64,000 nt of DNA, taken from contig CACWYV010000003.1 in NCBI GenBank assembly GCA_902765225.1, forward strand, positions 62,001 to 126,000, in the 5' to 3' direction. The position numbers and the translations under genes were made by a program. The notes under the pieces were generated by a model. It made no database searches. It was not told the DNA's origin and worked only from the letters and a program-made list of their open reading frames with translations. How positions within the stretch are numbered: position 1 is the first letter of the stretch; each line of letters starts with the position of its first letter. Origin of the DNA: Candidatus Avelusimicrobium intestinale (lineage in GTDB: Bacteria > Elusimicrobiota > Elusimicrobia > Elusimicrobiales > Elusimicrobiaceae). Positions 1 to 8,862 of this stretch are shown here, in pieces.

Positions 1-1277
1 ATCGTTCCGATAATCACCAATTTTCCCAGCCAAGATAACTCAGGCGTTGCTCCGGCCGACAGGCCGCTGGTGCTCAAGGCCGCCGTAGATTCAAACAGCA
101 ACTGCAAAAAAGGTAATTTTTCCGTCCAAGTAAGTAGAAAAACACTCGTTAATAGAAAAATAGTATATAACAAAAACGTAGAAGTGGCCGCATATAACCG
201 CATCATGGGGATGCGCCGGCCTAAAATTTCCACGCGTGTGCGCATTTGCAAGCGGGTATACATAATAGCTATCACGCTGGCGAAGGCCGTAATCTTCATA
301 CCGCCGGCTGTGCCGGAAGGGGCTCCTCCAATGCTCATCAGTATAATCAGTATGAGTAGGGAACAAGAAGACAAAAAGCCCACATTAATCGTATTGAACC
401 CGGATGTTGTCATGGCCGCAATGGATTGGAAACAGGCTTCTCCCCAGGTAATTCCCGGCGAAGTAATAAACAGAGTGACTGTCCCCAACGCCAAAAGAAG
501 CAAGGTCGCCAGGACAATAATTTTGGTCGTTAATGAGATGGCTTGTGTTTTGCGCCGGATAAAATTAAATACGTCCGTAACAACGATGAATCCCATGGAC
601 CCGGCCAGGGCCAGAGCGGAAATAACAATATTAATGGTTTTGCTGTCTACAAACGTTTCTAAACTGTTATTCCACAATGAATACCCGGCTGTACAAAACG
701 CCGATATACTGTGGAAAATGCTATACCACGCCGCATTCAGGATGGAATAATCGTGATGGCGGAAATAGTTGAACAGGAAAACGGCCCCGATACTTTCGGC
801 AATAATCGTAAAAATAAAGGCAGAACGCAGGAAAAGGGATAAATCCAGCGTTTGAGGCAGAGAAACTTCGGCCGACAGAGATTCCTGTTGGTGATGACGT
901 AAGCGGTGGCGTTGCGAAAAGGATAAATAGACAAAGGAAGAGAATGTCATGTATCCCAACCCGCCGATTTGAATCAAAATCAAAACGACAAACTTGCCCA
1001 GCCAGGTATACGAGTCAGCAAAATTGACGCTTTGCAGCCCGGCGGTAGAAACGGCCGCCGCAGCCGTGAAAAAATTGTCAATAAACGACACGGGAAGCCG
1101 GTTCATAAACGGCAAAGATAACACAATCGTACCGAGGATGGTGTACGATAACACCGTTTGTGCAATGTTCTGGTGCGGAGTTAAGTGCAACAGAAACAGA
1201 GAATACTTGCGCACAGTGGCCTTTGCCAAATCTTTTGTTTTTATAAAAATTTCTTTCCAGTTAATTGCCATATACAT
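1..1277 (-). CDS. ktrB: KtrB/TrkH-family potassium transporter subunit (3' truncated by window edge)
   Basis: Reading leftwards from 1277 or 1271 the frame stays open to base 1, so the C-terminus lies outside the window (about 425 residues seen). The protein is an integral membrane K+ channel-like subunit. Selectivity-filter loops of the TrkH/KtrB fold are recognisable: AAAVSTAGLQS near residue 60, HSISAFCTAGYSL in the middle and ESTAALSTSGLSAG near the visible end, each followed by hydrophobic helices. In the family it works with a cytosolic RCK/KtrA-type gating subunit, which is not upstream here. Start: ATG at 1277 and an in-frame ATG at 1271; a TATAAT box ends 8 nt before the second, so 1271 on a leaderless mRNA is plausible. 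KtrB rather than TrkH is inferred from the short N-terminus. Confidence 0.9.
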   Translation of the reverse strand, partial: MYMAINWKEIFIKTKDLAKATVRKYSLFLLHLTPHQNIAQTVLSYTILGTIVLSLPFMNRLPVSFIDNFFTAAAAVSTAGLQSVNFADSYTWLGKFVVLILIQIGGLGYMTFSSFVYLSFSQRHRLRHHQQESLSAEVSLPQTLDLSLFLRSAFIFTIIAESIGAVFLFNYFRHHDYSILNAAWYSIFHSISAFCTAGYSLWNNSLETFVDSKTINIVISALALAGSMGFIVVTDVFNFIRRKTQAISLTTKIIVLATLLLLALGTVTLFITSPGITWGEACFQSIAAMTTSGFNTINVGFLSSCSLLILIILMSIGGAPSGTAGGMKITAFASVIAIMYTRLQMRTRVEILGRRIPMMRLYAATSTFLLYTIFLLTSVFLLTWTEKLPFLQLLFESTAALSTSGLSAGATPELSWLGKLVIIGT

Positions 1278-1362
1278 ATATTATATAAAAGCCATAAAGT
1301 GAAATAAAACTTTTATCATCCGGGTTTTATACAGGACAGGACTTTACACAGGAGGTAATTGT

Positions 1363-1776
1363 ATGAAAAAGATACTTGTTTTACTAGCGGCCAGTGCTCC
1401 CCTGGGCGGGTGCATGGCCATGGTAACCCCGGATGGCAACGTGCAAACGGCTTTGTTAGTTCCGCCGGTAGAAACAGTAGAAGTCTATCATTATCAACCG
1501 GTTCCGCCGGTTCCCGTTTGGATTGCTCATCGGCCCCATGTTTATCGGGTGGCTCCGCGCCCGTACCGCCCGTACCGGGTCACACCGCGTCCGCATCGGG
1601 TAGCCCCACGTCCGCATCGGGTAGCACCTTCACCCCGCCGTCCGATTGCCCGGCCGACTCCTTCCGGGAAGAATGTTCGCCCTAATCCGCAATATAAACC
1701 AGCCAAGCCGCGGGCAGAGCAACCCCGCCATAAACCGGGGACTTCCGGTAGCCGGTCCAAGCCTAAAAAAAGGTAG
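1363..1776 (+). CDS. Arg/Pro-rich repeat lipoprotein of unknown function
   Basis: 137 residues with a lipoprotein signal peptide: MKK start, short hydrophobic stretch and lipobox LGGC with Cys17. After a VPP-rich linker comes a basic low-complexity region, residues about 55-95, built from tandem RPHRVAP/RPYR units, then a Lys/Arg/Pro/Ser tail. At the DNA level the unit is an almost perfect 21-bp direct repeat around 1585-1630. An AGGAGG ribosome site sits 8 nt before the ATG. The gene is monocistronic, followed by a strong terminator. It may be a periplasmic or outer-membrane-anchored protein binding a polyanion such as LPS or peptidoglycan; that is inference from charge only. No family recognised. 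Confidence 0.8.
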   Translation: MKKILVLLAASAPLGGCMAMVTPDGNVQTALLVPPVETVEVYHYQPVPPVPVWIAHRPHVYRVAPRPYRPYRVTPRPHRVAPRPHRVAPSPRRPIARPTPSGKNVRPNPQYKPAKPRAEQPRHKPGTSGSRSKPKKR

Positions 1777-1782
1777 TTAAAG

Positions 1783-1815
1783 CAACCCCCGATTTACCCG
1801 GGGGTTGTTCTTTTT
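1783..1815 (+). terminator. Intrinsic terminator after the Arg/Pro lipoprotein
   Basis: 8-bp stem CAACCCCC/GGGGGTTG with a 9-nt loop, followed by a T-rich run. It separates the lipoprotein gene from the sugar operon. Confidence 0.85.
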
Positions 1816-1901
1816 GCCGGTGGGGGTATTTTGGAACAGAATATGCTATGATAATAGATAGATTGGGCTTTCTGTGATAACAGCCGGGCGGAGGATACGT
1901 T

Positions 1902-2678
1902 ATGAAAGTGTTGATATTGGCGGGTGGATTGGGTTCCCGTTTGAGCGAAGAAACCGAACTCAAACCCAAGCCGATGGTAGAGATTGGCGGGCATCCCATT
2001 TTGTGGCATATCATGAAAATTTATTCCCACTATGGGTTTAATGATTTTATTATTTTAACGGGTTACAAATCGCACATTATTAAAGAATATTTTATTAACT
2101 ATTACCACCGTTATTCCGACGTTACGGTCAATATGCAAACGAACACCGTTACGGTACACAAAACCCGCCAAGAACCGTGGTCGGTGACGATGCTTTATAC
2201 CGGCTTGAATACTATGACAGGCGGACGCATTAAACAGGCAGCCCCGTACGTGGGGAATGAGCCGTTTTTGTTAACATACGGAGACGGGGTAAGTGATATT
2301 AATATTGCCGATCTGGTGGCTTCGCACCGGGCTTGCGGTAAGTTGATGACGATGACGGCCGTGAAACCTTCGGGCCGTTTTGGCGCGCTGGTTATTGACG
2401 GGCAAGATACGGTTACTTCGTTTATGGAAAAGCCCAAAGGAGATGGCGCGTGGATTAACGGCGGTTTTTTTGTGTGTGAGCCGGAGGTGATGAAGTACAT
2501 CGGCGAAGGAGACGACGTAATTTTTGAGCGTGCCCCGCTGGAATCTTTGGCCCGGGCCGGTCAGTTACACGCCTACAAGTACGAGGGATTTTGGCAACCG
2601 ATGGATACGTTGCGGGATAAAATCCAACTAACGGAGTTGTGGAAAACAAACAAAGCCCCGTGGAAGAAATGGGAGTAA
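1902..2678 (+). CDS. rfbF: Glucose-1-phosphate cytidylyltransferase
   Basis: 258 residues, normal family length. It makes CDP-glucose from CTP and glucose-1-phosphate, the entry step to CDP-linked 3,6-dideoxyhexoses. Visible motifs are the nucleotide-binding start LAGGLGSRL (residues 6-14), KPKPMVEIGG (residues 22-31), the metal-binding YGDGVSD loop and the sugar-site WINGGFFV. GGAGG lies 9 nt upstream of ATG. An extended -10 (TGCTATGAT, about 1844-1852) may drive the operon. First of six genes in one direction with overlaps or gaps under 10 nt. Confidence 0.95.
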   Translation: MKVLILAGGLGSRLSEETELKPKPMVEIGGHPILWHIMKIYSHYGFNDFIILTGYKSHIIKEYFINYYHRYSDVTVNMQTNTVTVHKTRQEPWSVTMLYTGLNTMTGGRIKQAAPYVGNEPFLLTYGDGVSDINIADLVASHRACGKLMTMTAVKPSGRFGALVIDGQDTVTSFMEKPKGDGAWINGGFFVCEPEVMKYIGEGDDVIFERAPLESLARAGQLHAYKYEGFWQPMDTLRDKIQLTELWKTNKAPWKKWE

Positions 2679-2684
2679 ATACGC

Positions 2685-3752
2685 ATGTGGCAAAACACCT
2701 ACAAAAATAAGCGGGTACTAATTACGGGCCATACCGGGTTTAAGGGGGGATGGTTAGCGTTGTGGCTTCATAAATTGGGGGCGGAAGTATGCGGGTATGC
2801 TTTGCCGCCCAATACAACTCCTAATTTGTTTGAAGCGGCCCAAATCGGAAGTGTGATTACCAGTGTGCTGGGGGATCTGTCCGACCGGGATAAACTCAAC
2901 CAAACTTTTCGTAATTTTCAACCCGAAATTGTTTTTCACTTGGCGGCCCAACCGCTCGTTCGTTTGTCGTATGCCGAGCCGGTACAGACGTATCAAACCA
3001 ACGTGATGGGAACACTCTATGTATTAGAGGCGGCGCGCCAAGTTTCTAGCGTAAAAGCGTTTGTCAATGTAACCACCGATAAATGTTATGAGAATAAAGA
3101 GGTCCGCCGCGGATATAAAGAAGAAGACCCTATGGGTGGGTACGATATGTATTCGTCTTCCAAGGGATGTGTGGAAATTTTGTCTTCCTCATACCGTCGC
3201 TCTTTTCTGCAAAACGGAGGGTATGCACTGGCCACCGCGCGGGCCGGGAATGTGATTGGCGGCGGTGATTGGGCCGTTGACCGCTTGGTGCCCGATTGTA
3301 TGCGCAGTTTACAGGCAGGCAAGCCGATTGAAATTCGTTCTCCAAAATCTACGCGTCCCTGGCAGCATGTATTGGAACCAATTAGCGGTTACCTTTTGCT
3401 GGGCCATTTGCTGTATACGTACGGCCCCAAATATGCCCAGGCCTTTAATTTCGGGCCTGACGATACCAGCGTGCTAACGGTAGAGGATGTCGTGCGGCAA
3501 GTGATAGCGGCTTACGGTACAGGGACACTGCAAGTGCATCCGCAAGATCAGTTGCACGAAGCCAAACTGCTTATGTTGGACATCACAAAGGCCAAACAAG
3601 TGCTTCGTTGGAACCCGGTATATACGGTGCAACAGGCCATTGGGGAAACAGTCAGTTGGTACAAGTATTTTTACGAAGGACAACTCATGCGGGAATTTAC
3701 CATGGCCCAAATTGAGGAATATGCACGGAGAATCTCATGGAAAGCAAATTAA
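2685..3752 (+). CDS. rfbG: CDP-glucose 4,6-dehydratase
   Basis: 355 residues, extended short-chain dehydrogenase fold. Converts CDP-glucose to CDP-4-keto-6-deoxyglucose with bound NAD+. The NAD-binding glycine motif GHTGFKG is at residues 15-21, the TTDK loop follows the fourth strand, and the catalytic Tyr-x3-Lys is YSSSK. Its ribosome site (GGGAG) lies inside the end of rfbF, 6 nt away, and its last 16 bases overlap rfbH, so the three are almost certainly co-translated. Confidence 0.95.
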   Translation: MWQNTYKNKRVLITGHTGFKGGWLALWLHKLGAEVCGYALPPNTTPNLFEAAQIGSVITSVLGDLSDRDKLNQTFRNFQPEIVFHLAAQPLVRLSYAEPVQTYQTNVMGTLYVLEAARQVSSVKAFVNVTTDKCYENKEVRRGYKEEDPMGGYDMYSSSKGCVEILSSSYRRSFLQNGGYALATARAGNVIGGGDWAVDRLVPDCMRSLQAGKPIEIRSPKSTRPWQHVLEPISGYLLLGHLLYTYGPKYAQAFNFGPDDTSVLTVEDVVRQVIAAYGTGTLQVHPQDQLHEAKLLMLDITKAKQVLRWNPVYTVQQAIGETVSWYKYFYEGQLMREFTMAQIEEYARRISWKAN

Positions 3753-5092
3753 GACAGGCTGTTAAACAAGCCGCCAGTGAATACTACCGTCATGTACACG
3801 GAACAAAAAAAGAATTGACTTATATCCCTCCGTCCGGCAAGGTATTGGACGAGGAAGATTTGCTTAGTCTGGTGGATGCCAGTTTGGATATGTGGCTGAC
3901 AGCCGGCCGGTTTAACGACCAATTTGAACGTGAATTTGCCCAGTTTTTGGGGGTAAAGTTTGCGTTATCCACTAACTCCGGTTCGTCCGCTAATTTATTG
4001 GCGCTATCCGCGTTAACGTCACCTAAATTAGGGGACAAGCGGTTAAAAAAGGGAGATGAAGTGATTACGGTGGCTGCCGGTTTCCCCACCACGGTCAATC
4101 CGATTATCCAACACGGACTGGTGCCCGTATTTGTGGATTGTGAAGTCGGTTCCTACAATATTGTTGTTTCGCAGATAGAAGCGGCACTTTCCCCCAAAAC
4201 GAAAGCTATTTTTATTGCCCATACTTTGGGGAACATGTTTGATATGGAAGCTGTTTTGTCTATCTGCCAAAAACATCATTTGTGGTTGATTGAAGATTCC
4301 TGCGATGCGTTAGGGGCTGAGTGGAAAGGGAAAAAGGCCGGTACGATTGGACATATCGGTACATATAGTTTTTATCCGGCCCACCACTTAACCATGGGGG
4401 AAGGCGGTGCGGTAGTTACCAACGATCCGCAACTCTACCGTATTATTTTGTCCTTCCGTGATTGGGGGCGGGATTGTTGGTGTAAGCCCGGTACGGACAA
4501 TACATGTAAAAACCGTTTTAATATGCAATTGGGTCACCTGCCGTTTGGCTATGACCATAAATATACCTATTCGCATGTGGGTTTTAACCTAAAAATTACC
4601 GATTGGCAAGCCGCGTTGGGGCTTACCCAATTAAAAAAGTTGCCCCAATTCTTGCAAAAACGTACCGCGAATGCCGCCTATTTGACCCGTGCGTTGGCCG
4701 ATTTGCAAGATTATTTCATTTTGCCCACGGTGGCCCCGGATGTGAAACCGTCTTGGTTTGGTTATCTGATTTCCGTTAAAGCGCAGGCGCCTTTTACCAA
4801 ACAACAATTGGTGGAATATTTGGAAGCACATGGTGTCGGTACGCGCCAACTGTTTGCCGGTAATCTGTTGCGTCAACCCATGATGGTGGATAATGACATC
4901 CCCTTGCGTATTGGGAGTTCACCTGTTTTAAAATCGTGCGATTTAACCGAAAAAGAATACGCACTATTACCGCAAACCGATTTTATTATGGATCATACTT
5001 TTTGGGTGGGCACTTTCCCTGCACTCGGAGAAGCGGAGATGGAAAAGATAGCCCAAACCATTAGGCACTTTGTACATGAAAATCAACGGTAA
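3737..5092 (+). CDS. rfbH: CDP-6-deoxy-4-hexulose 3-dehydrase (E1, RfbH/DdhC type)
   Basis: 451 residues, PMP-dependent enzyme of the DegT/AscC fold. With a reductase it removes the C3 hydroxyl of CDP-4-keto-6-deoxyglucose. The usual PLP lysine is replaced by His in PAHHLTMGEGGA (about residues 214-225), the hallmark of this 3-dehydrase class, and the [2Fe-2S] cysteines are seen as DCWCKPGTDNTC (about 249-260). The family needs an E3 iron-sulfur flavoprotein (AscD/DdhD); none is encoded in this operon or window, so it must be supplied elsewhere. Overlaps rfbG by 16 nt. Confidence 0.95.
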   Translation: MESKLRQAVKQAASEYYRHVHGTKKELTYIPPSGKVLDEEDLLSLVDASLDMWLTAGRFNDQFEREFAQFLGVKFALSTNSGSSANLLALSALTSPKLGDKRLKKGDEVITVAAGFPTTVNPIIQHGLVPVFVDCEVGSYNIVVSQIEAALSPKTKAIFIAHTLGNMFDMEAVLSICQKHHLWLIEDSCDALGAEWKGKKAGTIGHIGTYSFYPAHHLTMGEGGAVVTNDPQLYRIILSFRDWGRDCWCKPGTDNTCKNRFNMQLGHLPFGYDHKYTYSHVGFNLKITDWQAALGLTQLKKLPQFLQKRTANAAYLTRALADLQDYFILPTVAPDVKPSWFGYLISVKAQAPFTKQQLVEYLEAHGVGTRQLFAGNLLRQPMMVDNDIPLRIGSSPVLKSCDLTEKEYALLPQTDFIMDHTFWVGTFPALGEAEMEKIAQTIRHFVHENQR

Positions 5093-5978
5093 ACGAAAAC
5101 GGATTTTACTGACGGGCGGTAGCGGCTTTATCGGCAAAAATATCCGCGAAAGTTTTTTGGCCGAACAGTACGAAATCGTGGCTCCGCGCAGCAAGGAACT
5201 TAATCTTACTGATACGGCGGCCGTGGATGCTTTTTTTCAGCAAAACTCATTTGATGTCGTCTTGCACGCGGCTACCAAACCCGGTCATCGTAATGCCAAG
5301 GACCCCACAAACCTTTTTTATACCAATGTGCGGATGTTTGAAAATCTGGTTCGCCATACCGATAAATTCGGCAAACTCATTAATTTTGGGAGTGGGGCTG
5401 TTTATGATATCGCGACGGATAACCGCTTGGTGACGGAAGACCAAATCGGCTTGCGTATGGGTACGGATGACCACAGTTTTTGCAAATATGTTGTGCACGA
5501 GCGCATAGAAGCATTGCCTAACGTGATAGACTTAAATATTTTTGGTATTTTCGGAAAATACGAGGATTGGGAAATCCGTTTTATTTCAAACGCCATTTGC
5601 AAAACCTTATTTGGATTGCCCATTACGATGAGGCAAAACCGCCGGTTTAGTTATTTGTATGTAAAGGATTTGATGCCCATATTGGCCTATATGATTGAGC
5701 ACGATATGGCCCATAAAAGTTATAACATAACGCCCGACGGAGAAACCGAGTTGTTGCAGGCTGCCCAAACGGTCCGGCAAGTGGGGAACAAAAAAAACGA
5801 TATCCGTATAGCCACACCGGGATACGGGCTTAACTATTCCGGCAGTAATGCCCGGTTGAAAACAGAAATAAAAGATTTGGCGTTTACGCCGTTTGAACGA
5901 GCTGTTAAGGAGTTGTTCGTATATTATAGCCAACACCAAAGTGAAATAGATAAAAACTTGTTATTAACAGATAAATAG
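5076..5978 (+). CDS. NAD(P)-dependent sugar epimerase/reductase (extended SDR) with altered active site
   Basis: 300 residues from ATG 5076, overlapping rfbH by 17 nt; no clear ribosome site, so translational coupling is likely. Rossmann motif LLTGGSGFIG at residues 11-20 and FGSGAVYD near 104-111 identify an extended SDR. Where family members have Tyr-x3-Lys this protein reads H133-S-F-C-K137, so the catalytic Tyr appears to be His. In CDP-dideoxyhexose operons an SDR here usually reduces or epimerises the 4-keto sugar; with a branching enzyme downstream it might instead reduce the added acetyl group, as YerF does. Substrate is inferred from context only. Confidence 0.8.
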   Translation: MKINGKRKRILLTGGSGFIGKNIRESFLAEQYEIVAPRSKELNLTDTAAVDAFFQQNSFDVVLHAATKPGHRNAKDPTNLFYTNVRMFENLVRHTDKFGKLINFGSGAVYDIATDNRLVTEDQIGLRMGTDDHSFCKYVVHERIEALPNVIDLNIFGIFGKYEDWEIRFISNAICKTLFGLPITMRQNRRFSYLYVKDLMPILAYMIEHDMAHKSYNITPDGETELLQAAQTVRQVGNKKNDIRIATPGYGLNYSGSNARLKTEIKDLAFTPFERAVKELFVYYSQHQSEIDKNLLLTDK

Positions 5979-5986
5979 GAGAAATT

Positions 5987-7069
5987 ATGAAAAATAAAAT
6001 TTTTGAAGATTTATTTGTGTTAGAACTTGCCAATAATCACTGGGGTAAACGGGAGAGGGGCATTAAAATTATTGAAGATTTTGCCAAAGTGGTTCGTTTT
6101 AATAACGTGCGGGCGGCTATTAAGTTGCAGTTTCGTGATGTAGATACCTTTATTCACAAAGAATTTAAAGACCGTCAAGATATCCGCTACATAAAGAAAA
6201 CGATGGCCACCAAAATGGATATCAAAGATTATCAAATTCTGGTAGATGCGGTGCGCAAAAACGGGTGTATTGCAATGAGTACTCCTTTTGATGAGAAATC
6301 GGTGGATACATGCGTAAAACTGGGCGTTGACATTATCAAAATTGCCAGTTCCGACTTAAACGATTGGATACTCATTGAGAAAATTGCCACCACCCGTAAA
6401 CCCGTTATTGTATCTACCGGGGGTAGTTCACTTAAAGATATTGATGATTTGGTAACGTTTTTTGAACATCGGGATATCCCTTTGGCGATCAATCATTGTG
6501 TCAGTATTTATCCCAGCGAGAAGGAAGACCTGGAACTCAACCAGATTGATTTCTTAAAAAACCGTTATCCCAATCACATCATTGGTTTTTCTACGCACGA
6601 ATACAACGAAGATCTTGAAAGCGCCATGTTGATGGCTTACGCTAAGGGCGCCCGGACTTTTGAGCGGCATATTGATATTGAGGCCGACGGTATTCCGGTA
6701 TCTCCGTACTGTTCGTTGCCCCAAGATATAGACCGTTGGATCAAAGCGTATCAGAAAGCGGTTATTATTTGCGGGCACAGTTCAACCGCTAAAAACATAC
6801 CTCCTCGCAAAGAGATTACTTACTTGGATGCCTTGGTGCGTGGCGTGTATGCCCGGTGGGACTTGCCGAAAGGTCATAAGTTGACGGACGAAGATGTTTA
6901 CCTGGCTATTCCTTTGCAAAAAGGCCAAATTTCGTGTCGGGAACTCATGCGCGGAGAAGTGTTACTTGCGGATATTAAAAAAGACCAGCCCATTTGTATT
7001 TCGCAAATAGATTGCCCGTATGCGCATGATCCGGCTCTGAAAGCTCTTATTGAAAAACGTGGGTTATAG
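5987..7069 (+). CDS. NeuB-family (sialic-acid-synthase-like) PEP aldol condensing enzyme, divergent
   Basis: 360 residues. N-terminal TIM-barrel of the NeuB family: ELANNHWG (residues 13-20, cf. E-x-G-x-NHNG), KLQFRD (46-51), IKIASSDL (117-124), STGGS (143-147), HCVSIYPSE (170-178) and GFSTHE. Residues about 295-350 look like the C-terminal SAF/antifreeze-like domain (ARWDLPKGHKLTDEDV, IPLQKG). Family members join PEP to an N-acetyl-hexosamine to make nonulosonic acids. The usual EKHFT motif reads FERHID here and the following loop differs, so the acceptor is probably not a standard one. AGGAGA ribosome site 5 nt before ATG. Its presence in a CDP-dideoxysugar operon is unusual. Confidence 0.85.
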   Translation: MKNKIFEDLFVLELANNHWGKRERGIKIIEDFAKVVRFNNVRAAIKLQFRDVDTFIHKEFKDRQDIRYIKKTMATKMDIKDYQILVDAVRKNGCIAMSTPFDEKSVDTCVKLGVDIIKIASSDLNDWILIEKIATTRKPVIVSTGGSSLKDIDDLVTFFEHRDIPLAINHCVSIYPSEKEDLELNQIDFLKNRYPNHIIGFSTHEYNEDLESAMLMAYAKGARTFERHIDIEADGIPVSPYCSLPQDIDRWIKAYQKAVIICGHSSTAKNIPPRKEITYLDALVRGVYARWDLPKGHKLTDEDVYLAIPLQKGQISCRELMRGEVLLADIKKDQPICISQIDCPYAHDPALKALIEKRGL

Positions 7070-7073
7070 AAAA

Positions 7074-8843
7074 ATGAAACTGGCGGATTATTTAGTTCAC
7101 AAATTGGAATCTTACGGTGTGCACCATGTGTTTATGGTGACCGGCGGCGGGGCGATGCACTTAAACGACAGTTTCGGCAAAAGTAAGAAAATTAAACTGC
7201 TTTTTAATCATCACGAACAGGCGGGTGCCATGGCTGCCGAAGGCTACGCGCGTACAAAACAGCAATTGGCTGTTGCGTGTGTGACAACCGGGCCGGGGGG
7301 GCTTAATTGTTTAAACGGAGTCTTTGGGGCCTGGACGGATAGCGCGCCCGTATTGTTTATTTCTGGGCAAGTTAAAGCGTCTACTACGCTATCTTCGTGT
7401 CCGCAAATTCCGCTACGGCAACTGGGGGACCAGGAAGTCAATATCATCCGGGTGGTGCAGCCGCTCACTAAATATGCCAAAATGGTCACCAACCCACTGG
7501 AGATAGACGCTGTATTGGACGAGGCTATTTTTCAAGCCACCACCGGGCGTCCCGGGCCTGTGTGGATTGATATACCGCTCAATGTGCAAGCCGCGCAAAT
7601 TGATCCCGGGAAATTAAAAAAATTTCGCGCCCCCAAAATAAAAACGCCCGCTATCGCTCCTGCTTTGAAAAAAGCAGTCACCTGGCTTACGCAGGCGCGT
7701 AAACCGTTGGTGGTGGTGGGGCACGGCGTGCGGCTAAGTGGTATGCAATTTGTGTTGGAGCAATTACTTCGGCAAACAAAAGTTCCGGCCGTAACTACTT
7801 TTAACGGATGTGACCTTCTGCCCGATACGTGTCCCAATTTTGCCGGACGCATTGGAACAATCGGTCAGCGTGCTGGAAATTTTACGCTTCAAAATGCGGA
7901 TGTGATCTTGTTTTTAGGCACGCGTAACAATATTCGCCAGATTAGTTATAACTGGGAAAATTTTGCCAAGAATGCTAAAAAAATCGTTGTAGATATTGAT
8001 CCGGCGGAACTTAAAAAACCGACGGTCAAACCCGATTTACCCATTTGTGCCGACTTAAAGTATGTTTTACCGCAATTTGTAAAACGGCTTCAACGTCCTT
8101 TGGGACAAAAGGGTTGGTTGGAACACTGCCGGATTTTGCGCAAAACATACCCGCCGCTACGGGAATTCACCGTCAGCCCGGCGGATAAAGTTCATCCGTA
8201 TTTGTTTGCGGAAACACTGTCCGCCCAAGTACCGGCTACTATGCCGGTGGTAACTTCTAACGGTACAGCGAGTGTGGCCTTTTTCCAGACAGCCGCAGTA
8301 AAAAAACATCAGCGGATTCTCTTTAATTCCGGCGATGCCTCCATGGGGTATGGCCTTCCGGCTGCCATGGGGGTATGTTTAGCCAGCGGAAAACCCGTTA
8401 TTTGTTTGGAAGGGGACGGCAGTATCATGATGAATTTGCAAGAATTGCAAACCGTCAAAACAAACCGTCTGCCGCTGAAGATTTTTATTCTCAAGAACGG
8501 TGTTTATAAGTCCATTATTCAAACGCAGACGAACTTCTTTGACGGTCGTTTAACGGGTTGCAATGCGGCCAGCGGAGTAGAAGTCCCCGATTTCGTACAG
8601 GTAGCCCGATCGTTTGGCCTTTCCGCCGTGCGTTTGACAAAAAACCGCGATTTGGAAAAGGGAATTAAAAAAATACTGGCCATGCCCGGGCCGGTTGTGT
8701 GCGAAGTGGACTGCACGGAAAATTATACTTTCATGCCCAAACTTTCTGCCCGCAAATTGCCGGACGGAACGCTGGTAAGTCCTACCCTAGAGGATATGTT
8801 CCCGTTTTTGGACCGGGAGTCCTTTGCCAAAGCCAAATACTAA
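7074..8843 (+). CDS. Thiamine-diphosphate enzyme, acetolactate-synthase/YerE-like
   Basis: 589 residues. Three-domain ThDP fold: N-terminal PYR domain with cofactor-activating Glu48 in NHHEQAG, a middle domain (about 195-330), and a C-terminal PP domain with the metal/ThDP motif EGDGS...N starting near residue 446. Acetolactate synthases occur outside sugar loci, but YerE of Yersinia, from this family, transfers a pyruvate-derived acetyl group to C4 of CDP-4-keto-3,6-dideoxyglucose to build yersiniose. Co-location with rfbF-G-H makes that role the best guess. ATG 7074 (MKLADYL), 4 nt after the previous stop, is preferred to an in-frame 7050 start inside the preceding gene. Last gene of the operon; no terminator before the convergent rlmB. 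Confidence 0.85.
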   Translation: MKLADYLVHKLESYGVHHVFMVTGGGAMHLNDSFGKSKKIKLLFNHHEQAGAMAAEGYARTKQQLAVACVTTGPGGLNCLNGVFGAWTDSAPVLFISGQVKASTTLSSCPQIPLRQLGDQEVNIIRVVQPLTKYAKMVTNPLEIDAVLDEAIFQATTGRPGPVWIDIPLNVQAAQIDPGKLKKFRAPKIKTPAIAPALKKAVTWLTQARKPLVVVGHGVRLSGMQFVLEQLLRQTKVPAVTTFNGCDLLPDTCPNFAGRIGTIGQRAGNFTLQNADVILFLGTRNNIRQISYNWENFAKNAKKIVVDIDPAELKKPTVKPDLPICADLKYVLPQFVKRLQRPLGQKGWLEHCRILRKTYPPLREFTVSPADKVHPYLFAETLSAQVPATMPVVTSNGTASVAFFQTAAVKKHQRILFNSGDASMGYGLPAAMGVCLASGKPVICLEGDGSIMMNLQELQTVKTNRLPLKIFILKNGVYKSIIQTQTNFFDGRLTGCNAASGVEVPDFVQVARSFGLSAVRLTKNRDLEKGIKKILAMPGPVVCEVDCTENYTFMPKLSARKLPDGTLVSPTLEDMFPFLDRESFAKAKY

Positions 8844-8862
8844 AACTAGATTGCGTTGACGG

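Noticed and set aside
70-750. Long plus-strand open frame (226 codons)
   Set aside because: It lies opposite the KtrB gene, whose minus-strand frame shows clear filter-loop motifs; no ribosome site or family similarity.
1560-1640. Short 21-bp tandem repeats
   Set aside because: Coding repeats of the Arg/Pro lipoprotein, not a separate element.
3737-3752. Possible frameshift between rfbG and rfbH
   Set aside because: Both proteins have full-length domains and the rfbH ATG has its own CGGAGA ribosome site; ordinary overlap.
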